Made by a program: the position numbers and the translations under genes. A stretch of 64,000 nt of DNA. Source: Candidatus Atribacteria bacterium. GTDB taxonomy: Bacteria > Atribacterota > JS1 > SB-45 > 34-128. Below are positions 35,579 through 44,372 of this stretch, piece by piece; position 1 is the first letter of the stretch; the number at the start of each line of letters is the position of its first letter. The DNA lies in the NCBI GenBank assembly GCA_003451675.1, contig DMCY01000015.1, positions 1-64,000 of the forward strand, written 5' to 3'. The notes beneath the pieces are model-generated. The model was not told the DNA's origin and searched no databases. It saw only the letters and a program-made list of their open reading frames with translations.

Positions 35579-36534
35579 ATGCCAATTATTCCAAAGAAAA
35601 GTTAACTTTAGTTAATGAACTAATTTACGAAATCAAAGTTAAAGAAGCCATGTCTAAGAAAGTAATCTTTTTTAAGGAAAATGCCACCTTTCGGGAAATA
35701 CAGTTAAAACTTAAAGAGAAAAAAATTTCCGGAGTTCCTATCCTTGACGATGAAAGAAATATTATAGGAATCGTAAGTATTGATGATGTTATTACTGCCT
35801 TTGATAAAGATTATGTAGATAACAAAATTACTGATTATATAAGTAGAGACGTAATCACCATCCCGCAAAACTTTTCAGTAGTTTCAGCAATCAATAGATT
35901 AGAAAAATTTAAAGTGGGGCGTCTTCCGGTTACCGAATCTTTAAATAGTAAAAAAATTGTAGGTATAATAACTCTTAGCGATATTCTAAATAGATTGTTG
36001 GTTGTGGTTCAGTCAATTGCCGAAAAAGTCGAAGATAAAGAAATAAAAAATACTCAAATTTCTCATGAATTAATTAAAAGTATTGTCAAAAAACCGCTTC
36101 GGTTTGAAGTTAAGGGAGATGATTTTGATAATGCCGGTAGAGTTGCCAGTATAACTAAAAAGTATTTTCAGAACCTGGGAATCAGTAAAGACATTATTCG
36201 TAGAATTGCTATTGTTTGCTATGAGGCCGAGATGAATATTTGTCTTCACTCCCTGGGGGGGAGTATGACTATCGAGGTTAATGATGGTAACAATGCGGTA
36301 ATCTGTGCTAATGATAAAGGTCCTGGGATTTCAGATGTTAAACTTGCTTTAAAACCAGGATTTACCACAGCATCTGAAAAAATTAGAGCTTTGGGTTTTG
36401 GTGCAGGGATGGGTCTTCCCAATATAAAACGTTATGCCGATAAACTTGAGATTAAATCTTCTTTAAAGACTGGAACAGAGCTAAAAGCAATAATTAATTT
36501 AGGAGTAAAAAATGAAATTAAGCAAAATAGTTGA
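35575..36534 (+). CDS. CBS-domain pair fused to GHKL ATPase (anti-sigma-kinase-like)
   Basis: A 319-residue protein with two CBS motifs (about residues 15-135; GVPILDDERNIIGIVSIDDV and GRLPVTESLN) that usually bind adenine nucleotides. A C-terminal RsbW-like GHKL ATPase (about 190-310) has N-box EAEMNICLHS, G1 DKGPGI and G2 GFGAGMGLPNIK. All ATP-binding residues look intact. It may sense energy status and phosphorylate a partner, possibly a neighbouring DRTGG or PHP protein. Function is inferred. Confidence 0.8.
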   Translation: MNANYSKEKLTLVNELIYEIKVKEAMSKKVIFFKENATFREIQLKLKEKKISGVPILDDERNIIGIVSIDDVITAFDKDYVDNKITDYISRDVITIPQNFSVVSAINRLEKFKVGRLPVTESLNSKKIVGIITLSDILNRLLVVVQSIAEKVEDKEIKNTQISHELIKSIVKKPLRFEVKGDDFDNAGRVASITKKYFQNLGISKDIIRRIAIVCYEAEMNICLHSLGGSMTIEVNDGNNAVICANDKGPGISDVKLALKPGFTTASEKIRALGFGAGMGLPNIKRYADKLEIKSSLKTGTELKAIINLGVKNEIKQNS

Positions 36535-36856
36535 TAAATGCCGATTGGAAAAGATTGTTTTCTGTGCTAACTACGAAATTAAAAACGGTTATTGTGGAGA
36601 TTTGATGTCTGATGTTATGGCTCATGCTCAGCCAGATTGTATCTGGATTACTATACAAGCTCACAAGAATAGTATCGCAGTTGCTCTTATCAAAGATATC
36701 AAGTCAATAATATTTACCAATAATGTAACTGTTGAGAAAGAGGTAATCGAAAAAGCTAAGGAAGAAAAGATTAATTTACTCCGAACCAATAAAAATTCTT
36801 TTACTGTGTGCGGAGAAATATATTGTTTGATGGAGGCTGAAACTGCAAAGGATTGA
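36512..36856 (+). CDS. DRTGG-domain protein (second copy)
   Basis: A 114-residue paralogue of the product of 35231, with YCGDLMSDVMAHAQPDCIWITIQAH and INLLRTNKNSF. It overlaps the preceding gene by 23 bases, in a different frame, and an AGGAG lies within that gene about 10 bases before its ATG. The arrangement of two DRTGG proteins around a kinase-like ATPase suggests a small regulatory unit. Confidence 0.78.
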   Translation: MKLSKIVDKCRLEKIVFCANYEIKNGYCGDLMSDVMAHAQPDCIWITIQAHKNSIAVALIKDIKSIIFTNNVTVEKEVIEKAKEEKINLLRTNKNSFTVCGEIYCLMEAETAKD

Positions 36857-37562
36857 TTTACATATCCATTCTGCTCTTTCGGCTTGCGGTGATGATATTA
36901 TGTCACCTCAGCTAATTTTAGAGCAGGCTGTTCAGAAAGAGCTTAATCTTATATCTATTACTGATCATAATACTGTTCAGCATTCAATTTTAGCCTGCAA
37001 GCTGAGCGAAGATATGCCTATTCGAGTAATTCCGGGGGTGGAATTAACCAGTAGAGAGGAAGTCCACCTCTTAGCTTATTTTCCCAATATTGAAGCACTT
37101 TTAAAAATGGAAAAAGAAATAGATAATTATTTACCCGGGAAGAAAAATAATTCCAGAGTTTTTGGGAACCAGCTATATTATAATCTAAATGGCGAAATTA
37201 TCGGAATCGACGATACCCTAAGACAGGTAGCTTTAAATATAGGGTTAGATAATTTGGTTGATTTTGTACACAGCATAGAAGGAATTGCCGTTCCTGCCCA
37301 TATTGACAAAGATAGATTTAGCTTACTTAGCCAATTGGGGTTTTTGGATCGAGAAGAATATTTTGATGCAGTGGAAATTTCTAAATTTAAGTGGAGAAAA
37401 AGGAAATTTCAGTTAGGTGATACCTGGGACGGGTTCCCGGTAATAGCCGGTTCAGATAGTCATGGGGTTGAAGATATAGGGCTCTTTTTTATTGAAGATA
37501 ACCAAGGAGAGATTAAGAATTTTTTATTTTTGAAAGATTTTTTAAAAAGAAGTAAACAATGA
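36843..37562 (+). CDS. PHP-domain phosphoesterase-like protein with non-canonical start
   Basis: PHP superfamily protein, a metal-dependent phosphoesterase fold. The in-frame ATG at 36900 would cut off the first metal motif, because codons upstream read IDLHIHSALSACGDD and then MSPQLIL. No ATG, GTG or TTG lies between the TGA at 36828 and this motif; GGAGG at 36832-36836 points to CTG at 36843 (240 residues), with ATT 36852 as the alternative. Further motifs are ISITDHNT, PGVELTSREEVHLL, PAHIDKD and AGSDSHG. It overlaps both neighbours by a few bases. Confidence 0.78.
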   Translation: MQRIDLHIHSALSACGDDIMSPQLILEQAVQKELNLISITDHNTVQHSILACKLSEDMPIRVIPGVELTSREEVHLLAYFPNIEALLKMEKEIDNYLPGKKNNSRVFGNQLYYNLNGEIIGIDDTLRQVALNIGLDNLVDFVHSIEGIAVPAHIDKDRFSLLSQLGFLDREEYFDAVEISKFKWRKRKFQLGDTWDGFPVIAGSDSHGVEDIGLFFIEDNQGEIKNFLFLKDFLKRSKQ

Positions 37563-38113
37563 AAGATTTAGCAGATCACCTATTCGATATTTTGGAGAAT
37601 TCTGTAAAAGCTGGAGCCACAGAAGTTAAAATTATCTTGGGAATTCAGGATAATCTTTTTTTTTGTAAGATAGAAGATAATGGTAGTGGAATTAAAGATG
37701 AAGACGTTACTGACCCTTTTGTAACCTCTCGAAAAACCAGAAAAGTTGGATTAGGACTTCCATTTTTAAAGAAAGCAGTAGAAGGTACAGGGGGATTTCT
37801 TAGGATTTTTAACTTAAATAAAAGAGGAGTCTGTTTAGAATTTAAAACAGACATTTCCCATATCGATGCTAAACCTTTCGGAGATATAGCCAGAACTTTT
37901 GTTGATGCTATCTACAGTTGGCCAAAGGTTAATTATGATATTTTTATTCAGAAGGAGAATAATAAAAAGATATCTATTTTTAATAGTAAAAAGATTAGGA
38001 AAATTGTTAGTTATTCTGAGATGCAGCAGAAAGAAGTTCGAGACTTCATTTATGTTTCAATAGATCAGGAGCTTAAAAAAATAGGGATTGATACCCAGTT
38101 TGGTATATTGTAA
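37559..38113 (+). CDS. GHKL-type ATPase (histidine-kinase-like, no phosphoacceptor domain)
   Basis: A 184-residue protein. The ATPase fold contains N-box HLFDILENSVKAGA (about residues 7-20), G1 DNGSGI and G2 KVGLGLPFLKK. There is no dimerisation/His-phosphotransfer domain. It overlaps the PHP gene at ATGA. Genes like this accompany HydABC operons in several anaerobes; their substrate is unknown. Confidence 0.8.
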   Translation: MKDLADHLFDILENSVKAGATEVKIILGIQDNLFFCKIEDNGSGIKDEDVTDPFVTSRKTRKVGLGLPFLKKAVEGTGGFLRIFNLNKRGVCLEFKTDISHIDAKPFGDIARTFVDAIYSWPKVNYDIFIQKENNKKISIFNSKKIRKIVSYSEMQQKEVRDFIYVSIDQELKKIGIDTQFGIL

Positions 38114-38201
38114 TTTAAAGGAGTCTTTTGGATATTTTCACTAAATAAATATTTAATTTATTTGATTACTATTTAATATATAAGAAATGAAGGGGAGGAA
38201 G

Positions 38202-38567
38202 ATGAAGAATTTAGAAGAACTAAAAAAAATTAGAGAGAGAGTAAGAAAAGATCTGGAATTACGTACTGGAAAGCATCGGATTAAAATTGTGGTTTGCCTG
38301 GGGACTTGTGGTATTGCTGCCGGAGCAAGGGAAACTATGAATGCTCTGATTGATCTTATTGCCAAGAACGACAGATCCGACACTATAGTAACCACAGCAG
38401 GCTGTGCTGGTTTTTGTGAACAGGAACCCATGATTCAAGTTTATATAGAAGATAAGGAGCCAGTCGTATATGGAAAGGTTGACCCGAAAGCTGCTGAAGA
38501 AATATTTAAGAAACACATATTAAATGGCGAAATTGTAGAAAAATATCTTTTTTCAAAGGGGATATAA
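38202..38567 (+). CDS. Thioredoxin-fold [2Fe-2S] ferredoxin
   Basis: A small electron carrier of 121 residues with the Cys pattern VCLGTCGIAAG and TTAGCAGFCEQEP, the four [2Fe-2S] ligands of the NuoE C-terminal-like fold. The start is ATG 38202 after GGGGAGGA; an in-frame ATG at 38187 is possible. The same domain is fused to the N-terminus of the NuoF proteins at 39082 and 48040. Confidence 0.87.
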   Translation: MKNLEELKKIRERVRKDLELRTGKHRIKIVVCLGTCGIAAGARETMNALIDLIAKNDRSDTIVTTAGCAGFCEQEPMIQVYIEDKEPVVYGKVDPKAAEEIFKKHILNGEIVEKYLFSKGI

Positions 38568-38569
38568 TT

Positions 38570-39061
38570 ATGGGATGTCTTTGTAATGAAAAAGAACTTA
38601 CTGATGAGCAAAAGTATAAACAACTTAAAGAATTTATTGACGAAAATAAGAATAAAAAAGGCTATTTAATACCCGTGCTCCATATGGCGCAGGCAATATT
38701 TGGATATCTCCCGCCGGAAGTACAGAATTTTGTGGCTAAAGAAATGAATATTCCAGTAAGCGTAGTAACCGGAGTGGTTACTTTTTATTCTTATTTTAAG
38801 ACCTTTCCTTCCGGTAGGCACACTATTACGGTATGTTTAGGTACAGCTTGTTATGTGAGAGGGGCGAAAAAAATATTAGAAACACTCGAAGAAAAGCTTG
38901 AGATAAGAATTGGAGAGACTACTGAAGATAGAAGGTTTTCTATTGGAGTGCAAAGATGTTTAGGGGCCTGCGGATTAGCTCCGGTTATTATGATTGATAA
39001 AGATGTCCATGGTCGGATATCAGCAAAGAAATTAGATAAAATATTAGAACAATACAAATAG
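38570..39061 (+). CDS. NuoE-like [2Fe-2S] subunit (first hydrogenase pair)
   Basis: NADH dehydrogenase 24-kDa (NuoE/HydC) homologue of 163 residues. An N-terminal helical part with HMAQAIFGYLPPEVQNFVAK is followed by the thioredoxin-like domain with ligands in VCLGTACYVRGA and RCLGACGLAPV. It works with a NuoF partner in electron-bifurcating complexes. It lies 2 bases after the ferredoxin gene. Confidence 0.92.
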   Translation: MGCLCNEKELTDEQKYKQLKEFIDENKNKKGYLIPVLHMAQAIFGYLPPEVQNFVAKEMNIPVSVVTGVVTFYSYFKTFPSGRHTITVCLGTACYVRGAKKILETLEEKLEIRIGETTEDRRFSIGVQRCLGACGLAPVIMIDKDVHGRISAKKLDKILEQYK

Positions 39062-39081
39062 ATAAGGTAGGGAATATTAAT

Positions 39082-42000
39082 ATGTATAACTTAAGAGCAC
39101 ATGTTTTGCTTTGTTATGGAGGTGCCTGTATTTCTTCAAATGCGGGTAGCGTTAAAGAAGCAGTGGAAAGAGCAATAGCTAAAGCAGGGCTTCAAAATGA
39201 AGTTGATGTTGTAACTACCGGATGTATGGGAACTTGTGAGCTGGGCCCACTCATGGTTATCTATCCAGATGGTGTTTTCTATCAAAAGGTTAAACCCGAA
39301 GATGCAGAAGAAATTGTTCAAGAACATCTATTAAAAGGGAGAGTAGTTAAACGTCTATTTTATAAAAAACCAAAGACTGAGGAAATGGTGGAGATGTTTA
39401 ATGATATAGATTTCTTCAAGCTTCAGAAAAAGGTAGCTCTCCGAAACTGTGGAATTATTAATCCCTTGGAAATTGAAGAATATATAGCAGCTGATGGATA
39501 TATGGCTTTAGGAAAAGTGTTGACCGAAATGACCCCTCAACAAGTAATTGAAGAGATGAAAAAATCAGGTCTAAGAGGTCGAGGCGGAGCAGGATTTCCC
39601 ACTGGTTTGAAATGGCAATTTACTGCTGCTGCAAAAGGTAGCAAGAAATATGTTTTATGTAATGCTGACGAAGGCGACCCCGGTGCCTTTATGGATAGAA
39701 GTATTTTAGAAGGAGATCCTCATAGCATAATAGAAGCTATGATGATCTGTGGTTATGCTATAGGTGCGAATCAGGGTTATATATATGTTAGGGCTGAATA
39801 TCCTTTAGCCGTGGAGAGGTTATTGATTGCTATTGAGCAAGCGAAAAAGAATGAACTTTTAGGAAAAAATATTTTAGGGACCGATTTTGATTTTGATATA
39901 GAAATAAGAATAGGAGCAGGTGCTTTTGTCTGTGGCGAAGAAACCGCTCTAATGCGTTCTATAGAAGGGAAGAGAGGAGAACCTCGTCCAAAACCTCCTT
40001 ATCCCACTCAAAAGGGACTCTTCGAATGTCCTACTGTACTGAATAATGTGGAAACTTTTGCTAATATACCTTATATAATTTTACGAGGGGCTGACGATTT
40101 TGCTTCAATGGGGACCGAAAAGAGTCGAGGAACTAAAGTGTTTGCCTTGGCGGGCGATATAAATAATACCGGGCTTATTGAAATTCCTATCGGAATGCCT
40201 TTAGGAACAATTATCTATGATATTGGAGGAGGAATTCCTAATAATAAAAAATTAAAAGCGGTGCAGATTGGTGGTCCTTCAGGGGGTTGTATACCTGCTG
40301 ACCACTTAAATGTAAAAGTTGATTATGAGTCATTACAAGAACTTGGTGCAATCATGGGTTCAGGCGGATTAATTGTAATGGATGAAGATACCTGTATGGT
40401 CGATTTAGCTCGTTATTTTATGGAATTTATTCAGGAAGAATCATGCGGAAACTGTACACCCTGTCGTCAAGGGACGCGGATTATGTTAAATATTTTGGAG
40501 CGAATCTGTCAGGGAAAAGGAAAAATGGAGGACCTGGATATTCTGGAAGAATTATCTGAGCAAATAAAGCGGACTTCTTTATGTGGTTTGGGGCAGACCG
40601 CACCTAATCCGGTTATTGCAACTTTAAGATATTTTAGGGAAGAGTATATTGAACATATTCGTGATAAAAAATGTCGGGCAGGAGTATGTTCAGAATTAGT
40701 ATATGCTCCTTGTTCCAATATATGTCCTGCCTCAGTAAATGTACCAGCTTATCTTGCCTACACTAAAGAGGGCAATTTTGCGCAAGCCTTAAAAACACAT
40801 TTAAAGAATAATCCATTTCCTGCTGTTTGTGGACGGGTATGTCCTCATCAGTGTGAAGCCAAATGCAGAAGAAACGATCTCGATTCGGCCGTCAGCATTC
40901 GTTCTGTAAAACGGTTTATGGCTGATTCAATAGATGATTATTTAAAATGTTTCCCTGAAAAACAAAATTCTAATGGAATTAAGGTAGCAGTCATTGGTTC
41001 AGGTCCATCCGGATTATCAAATGCTTACTTCTTAACCATGTTGGGATATGATGTTACTGTTTTTGAATCTGAGTCTAAGACGGGAGGGATGCTTACTTAT
41101 GCCATTCCTTCTTATAGACTACCAAAAGATATTGTGGAAAAAGAGATTCAAGCCTTATCTCAATATGGGGTAATGATAAAGACTAATGTCCAGGTTGGTA
41201 AAGACATAAGTATTGACGAACTTAGAAAACAAGGCTTTAAAGCCTTTTATATTGCCGCCGGAACAGGGGATTCCATTATGCCTGCAATTAAAGGTATAGA
41301 TGGTAATAATAGAGTTATGAGTGGGTTGGATTTTTTGTACAAAATCAACAATAATGAAAAAATCTCTGTTGGCCAGGAGGTAGTAGTTATTGGGGGTGGG
41401 AATACCGCTATAGATGCAGCCAGGACTGCTAAGAGACTTGGTGCAGAGGTCACTATTGTATATCGTAGAACTAAAGAAGAAATGCCTGCTGAGTTAGAAG
41501 AGATTAATGAAGCGGAAAACGAAGGAATAAAAATACATCTTCTGCAAAATATCAAATCAGTTAAGTCAAACAGTAACGATAAATTAAAAGTTGAATTTGT
41601 GAATATGCGGCTTGGTGAATTTGATAAATCTGGTAGACGAAGACCTGTTGAGATAGAAGCTTCTTCTTTTACTAAAGAAGTTAGTCTTTTAATTTTAGCT
41701 ATTGGCCAGAAGCCATCTCTGGGTAACTTATTTGACAAAGAGACAATCAAACTTAATAGAAATGGAACTATCTTTTGTAATTCTCATAAAGGAGAGACGA
41801 TGTCAGAAGATATCTTTGCTGGTGGTGATGTTGTGACTGGCCCTTCTACTGTGGTGGAGGCAATTGGTCAAGCACAGAGAGCAGCTGAGGCCATAGATAA
41901 ATATTTAACCGGTGGTCGAGAGGAATATCCCTGGAATATCATGGATCCAATCGAAGTGAAGTTTGACCCGGAAGAAGAACCGGTAGATTATGAGCGGGCA

Positions 42001-42135
42001 AAAAATATATTGGTTCCAGTAGAAAAAAGAGATTTTTATACGGAAGTTGAAAAGACCTGGAACAAGGCAACTGCTTGCAAAGAAGCAGACAGATGTCTAC
42101 GTTGTGAGTTTAAGAAAGAAGAGGAGGGAATATGA
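39082..42135 (+). CDS. NuoF fused to GltD/NfnB-like NADPH flavoprotein (1017 aa)
   Basis: Domains in order: thioredoxin-like [2Fe-2S] domain (about 1-100; Cys11, Cys16 and GCMGTC); NuoF FMN/NADH domain (about 115-440; GRGGAGFPTGLKW from residue 166, CNADEGDPGAFMDR); SLBB and [4Fe-4S] domain (ESCGNCTPCRQG); a GltD/NfnB-like half (about 545-1017) with Cys-rich entry (CSNICPASVN, CGRVCPHQCEAKC), FAD motif VIGSGPSGLS from residue 636 and a second nucleotide motif VVIGGGNTAID with VYRRTKEEMP, the NADPH-type signature. It could join NADH, NADPH and ferredoxin in one chain, as the separate subunits do in Stn-type transhydrogenases. Confidence 0.9.
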   Translation: MYNLRAHVLLCYGGACISSNAGSVKEAVERAIAKAGLQNEVDVVTTGCMGTCELGPLMVIYPDGVFYQKVKPEDAEEIVQEHLLKGRVVKRLFYKKPKTEEMVEMFNDIDFFKLQKKVALRNCGIINPLEIEEYIAADGYMALGKVLTEMTPQQVIEEMKKSGLRGRGGAGFPTGLKWQFTAAAKGSKKYVLCNADEGDPGAFMDRSILEGDPHSIIEAMMICGYAIGANQGYIYVRAEYPLAVERLLIAIEQAKKNELLGKNILGTDFDFDIEIRIGAGAFVCGEETALMRSIEGKRGEPRPKPPYPTQKGLFECPTVLNNVETFANIPYIILRGADDFASMGTEKSRGTKVFALAGDINNTGLIEIPIGMPLGTIIYDIGGGIPNNKKLKAVQIGGPSGGCIPADHLNVKVDYESLQELGAIMGSGGLIVMDEDTCMVDLARYFMEFIQEESCGNCTPCRQGTRIMLNILERICQGKGKMEDLDILEELSEQIKRTSLCGLGQTAPNPVIATLRYFREEYIEHIRDKKCRAGVCSELVYAPCSNICPASVNVPAYLAYTKEGNFAQALKTHLKNNPFPAVCGRVCPHQCEAKCRRNDLDSAVSIRSVKRFMADSIDDYLKCFPEKQNSNGIKVAVIGSGPSGLSNAYFLTMLGYDVTVFESESKTGGMLTYAIPSYRLPKDIVEKEIQALSQYGVMIKTNVQVGKDISIDELRKQGFKAFYIAAGTGDSIMPAIKGIDGNNRVMSGLDFLYKINNNEKISVGQEVVVIGGGNTAIDAARTAKRLGAEVTIVYRRTKEEMPAELEEINEAENEGIKIHLLQNIKSVKSNSNDKLKVEFVNMRLGEFDKSGRRRPVEIEASSFTKEVSLLILAIGQKPSLGNLFDKETIKLNRNGTIFCNSHKGETMSEDIFAGGDVVTGPSTVVEAIGQAQRAAEAIDKYLTGGREEYPWNIMDPIEVKFDPEEEPVDYERAKNILVPVEKRDFYTEVEKTWNKATACKEADRCLRCEFKKEEEGI

Positions 42136-42596
42136 CAGTAAAAGAGATTATTAACAAGTACGGAAATAAAAGAGAAAATTTGTTACAGATTTTGCATGAT
42201 ATTCAAAATCAAAGCCCACAGAATTATATTAATGAAGAGGATATTAATTTGTTGAGTAAGGAAATGAAAATACCAGCATCTGATATTAAAGGGACTGCTT
42301 CTTTTTACACAATGTATAGTTTAGTACCTCGTGGCAAATATATAATTAGAGTTTGTGAAAGTCCTCCTTGCCATTTGTTAGGCGCACAAACTATTTTTCA
42401 GGCTATAGAAACTAAATTAGGGATTAAAGAAGGAGAGACAACCAAAGACGGACTTTTTACCTTAGAAGGAACCAGTTGTTTAGGAATTTGCGGAGTGGCT
42501 CCGGCTATAATGATTAATGAAGAAGCCTATGGTAATTTGGATGAAGAAAAGATTGGAAAAATATTGGACCAAATTCAAAAAAAGGAAAGGAGATAA
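42132..42596 (+). CDS. NuoE-like [2Fe-2S] subunit (second hydrogenase pair)
   Basis: A second NuoE homologue, 154 residues, more diverged than the product of 38570. Ligands sit in VCESPPCHLLG and SCLGICGVAPA. It overlaps the fusion gene at ATGA and precedes its own NuoF by 2 bases, so it is likely the partner of that NuoF. Confidence 0.9.
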   Translation: MTVKEIINKYGNKRENLLQILHDIQNQSPQNYINEEDINLLSKEMKIPASDIKGTASFYTMYSLVPRGKYIIRVCESPPCHLLGAQTIFQAIETKLGIKEGETTKDGLFTLEGTSCLGICGVAPAIMINEEAYGNLDEEKIGKILDQIQKKERR

Positions 42597-42598
42597 TT

Positions 42599-44242
42599 AT
42601 GCCAAAAAGAGGCATTGCCCAGATTTTTATTAGTATTGACGGAAAAACCGTACTTTCCGAAGCAAGAAAGATAAAAACTAAGTTGATTACTGAAATAGAT
42701 AATCAGAATCTTTCTGACCAAATTAAGGTGTTTGAAACAGGCAGTATTAGTTCTATTAATCAAGGTGTTATTGTGGGTGTCTATCCTACAGGGGAGATGT
42801 ATAGAAATATGACCGAGCAGGATATTGAAGAATTTATAGAAGAAAGATTTATTAAAGGTAGACCTTACAAAAAACTGCTTATTTCAGAAAAACTACAATC
42901 AGAGATGGATTTAGTTGATATTGATCTCAGAGAAACACAATATTTTGGTAGGATTGTGCTGAGTAATTGTGGAAGAATTAATCCTGAAGATATTGAAGAA
43001 TATATTGGAGTAAATGGTTATGAAGCATTAGGAATAGCTCTAAAAGAAAAAACACCAGAAGAAGTTATTAAAATAGTAAAGGATTCCGGGCTTCAAGGTA
43101 GAGGAGGGGCAGGATTTCCCACCGGTCTAAAATGGTCTTTTGCTGCCCAGGAAAAAGAAAGTCCAAAATATGTTATTTGCAATGCGGACGAAGGAGAACC
43201 AGGTACTTTTAAAGATCGATTAATTATGGAAGGTGACCCTCATAAGATTTTAGAAGGAATGGCCATTTGCGCATATGCTATAGGAGCTAATATCGGATAT
43301 ATTTATATTCGTGGAGAATACCAGCTTTCTATTCAAAGATTACAAAAAGCTATAAAAGATGCTGAAAAATTAGGTTTTTTAGGTCAAAATATATTTGATA
43401 CAGATTTTGATTTCGAGGTGAAGATAAAAATTGGAGCAGGTTCTTATATCTGTGGAGAAGAAACTGCTCTTCTAAATTCAATGGAAGGCTTTCGAGGAGA
43501 ACCAAGACTTAAACCACCTTTCCCGGCTAAATTGGGATTTTTATCCAAACCCACTAATGTAAATAATGTAGAGACCCTTGCCAATATTGCACCTATTATT
43601 TTGAATGGTGCCGAATGGTTCAAAAAATTTGGAACTGAAAGTTCACCTGGTACTAAAGTCTATACTATATTAGGACATGTAAAACGCCCTGGCCTAATAG
43701 AAGTACCCATGGGGTTTACCTTAAGAGAGATTATTTATAATTATGCAGGAGGCATGTCTTCTGGAGAATTTAAAATGGCTCAAATAGGAGGTACTGCTGG
43801 TGATATTCTTTCTATAGAACTTTTAGATGTATCACTTGATTACCTATCTCTTCAAATGGAAGGACATAATCTGGGTTCTGGGGCAATATTAGTTATGAAT
43901 GAAAAAGTTTCAGTGGTGGATTTTTTAAAGTGTTGTATGAAATTTTTTATCCATGAATCATGTGGGCGATGTTCTGTGTGTAGAATTGGGGCTAAGCAGC
44001 TATACGAATCTTTCAGCCGCTTAGAAAAGAAAGAAGCATATTTTGATGAACTTAAAAATATAGAGGAATTGGCTGAAGGTCTAAAATTGACCGCTTTTTG
44101 TCCTCTTGGTCAATCAATAGCTTCCCCCGTTCTCTCTGCTCTGAAGTATTTTAGGGCAGAATTAGAGGAGGGAATTGATCCTAAAAAGGTTCATGAGCCT
44201 GTTACTAGAGAAACGAACGATAAAATGCTAAATTTTTCTTGA
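42599..44242 (+). CDS. NuoF-like subunit with a cysteine-free N-terminal domain
   Basis: A 547-residue NuoF homologue. FMN/NADH motifs are intact (GRGGAGFPTGLKW, CNADEGEPGTFKDR, GAGSYICGEETALL), and the [4Fe-4S] site ESCGRCSVCRIG with FCPLG is present. The N-terminal about 95 residues align in shape with the thioredoxin-like domain of the other NuoFs, but all four Cys are replaced (FISIDGKTVLSE, ETGSISSINQG). It also lacks a C-terminal ferredoxin domain. It is the NADH or NADPH module nearest to hydA. Confidence 0.9.
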   Translation: MPKRGIAQIFISIDGKTVLSEARKIKTKLITEIDNQNLSDQIKVFETGSISSINQGVIVGVYPTGEMYRNMTEQDIEEFIEERFIKGRPYKKLLISEKLQSEMDLVDIDLRETQYFGRIVLSNCGRINPEDIEEYIGVNGYEALGIALKEKTPEEVIKIVKDSGLQGRGGAGFPTGLKWSFAAQEKESPKYVICNADEGEPGTFKDRLIMEGDPHKILEGMAICAYAIGANIGYIYIRGEYQLSIQRLQKAIKDAEKLGFLGQNIFDTDFDFEVKIKIGAGSYICGEETALLNSMEGFRGEPRLKPPFPAKLGFLSKPTNVNNVETLANIAPIILNGAEWFKKFGTESSPGTKVYTILGHVKRPGLIEVPMGFTLREIIYNYAGGMSSGEFKMAQIGGTAGDILSIELLDVSLDYLSLQMEGHNLGSGAILVMNEKVSVVDFLKCCMKFFIHESCGRCSVCRIGAKQLYESFSRLEKKEAYFDELKNIEELAEGLKLTAFCPLGQSIASPVLSALKYFRAELEEGIDPKKVHEPVTRETNDKMLNFS

Positions 44243-44372
44243 AATTAATAGTTATAATTACATAGAAAAAATTTAAATTGCATAATGAGATTTATATAGT
44301 TAGCAAATATATGGGAAGGCAATAAGTGTAATCATTTTTAAGGAAAAACATTATAAAAAGGAGAAGAAATTA

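Noticed and set aside
36900..37562. PHP protein starting at ATG 36900
   Set aside because: It would remove the first metal-binding HxH motif, which is encoded in frame just upstream.
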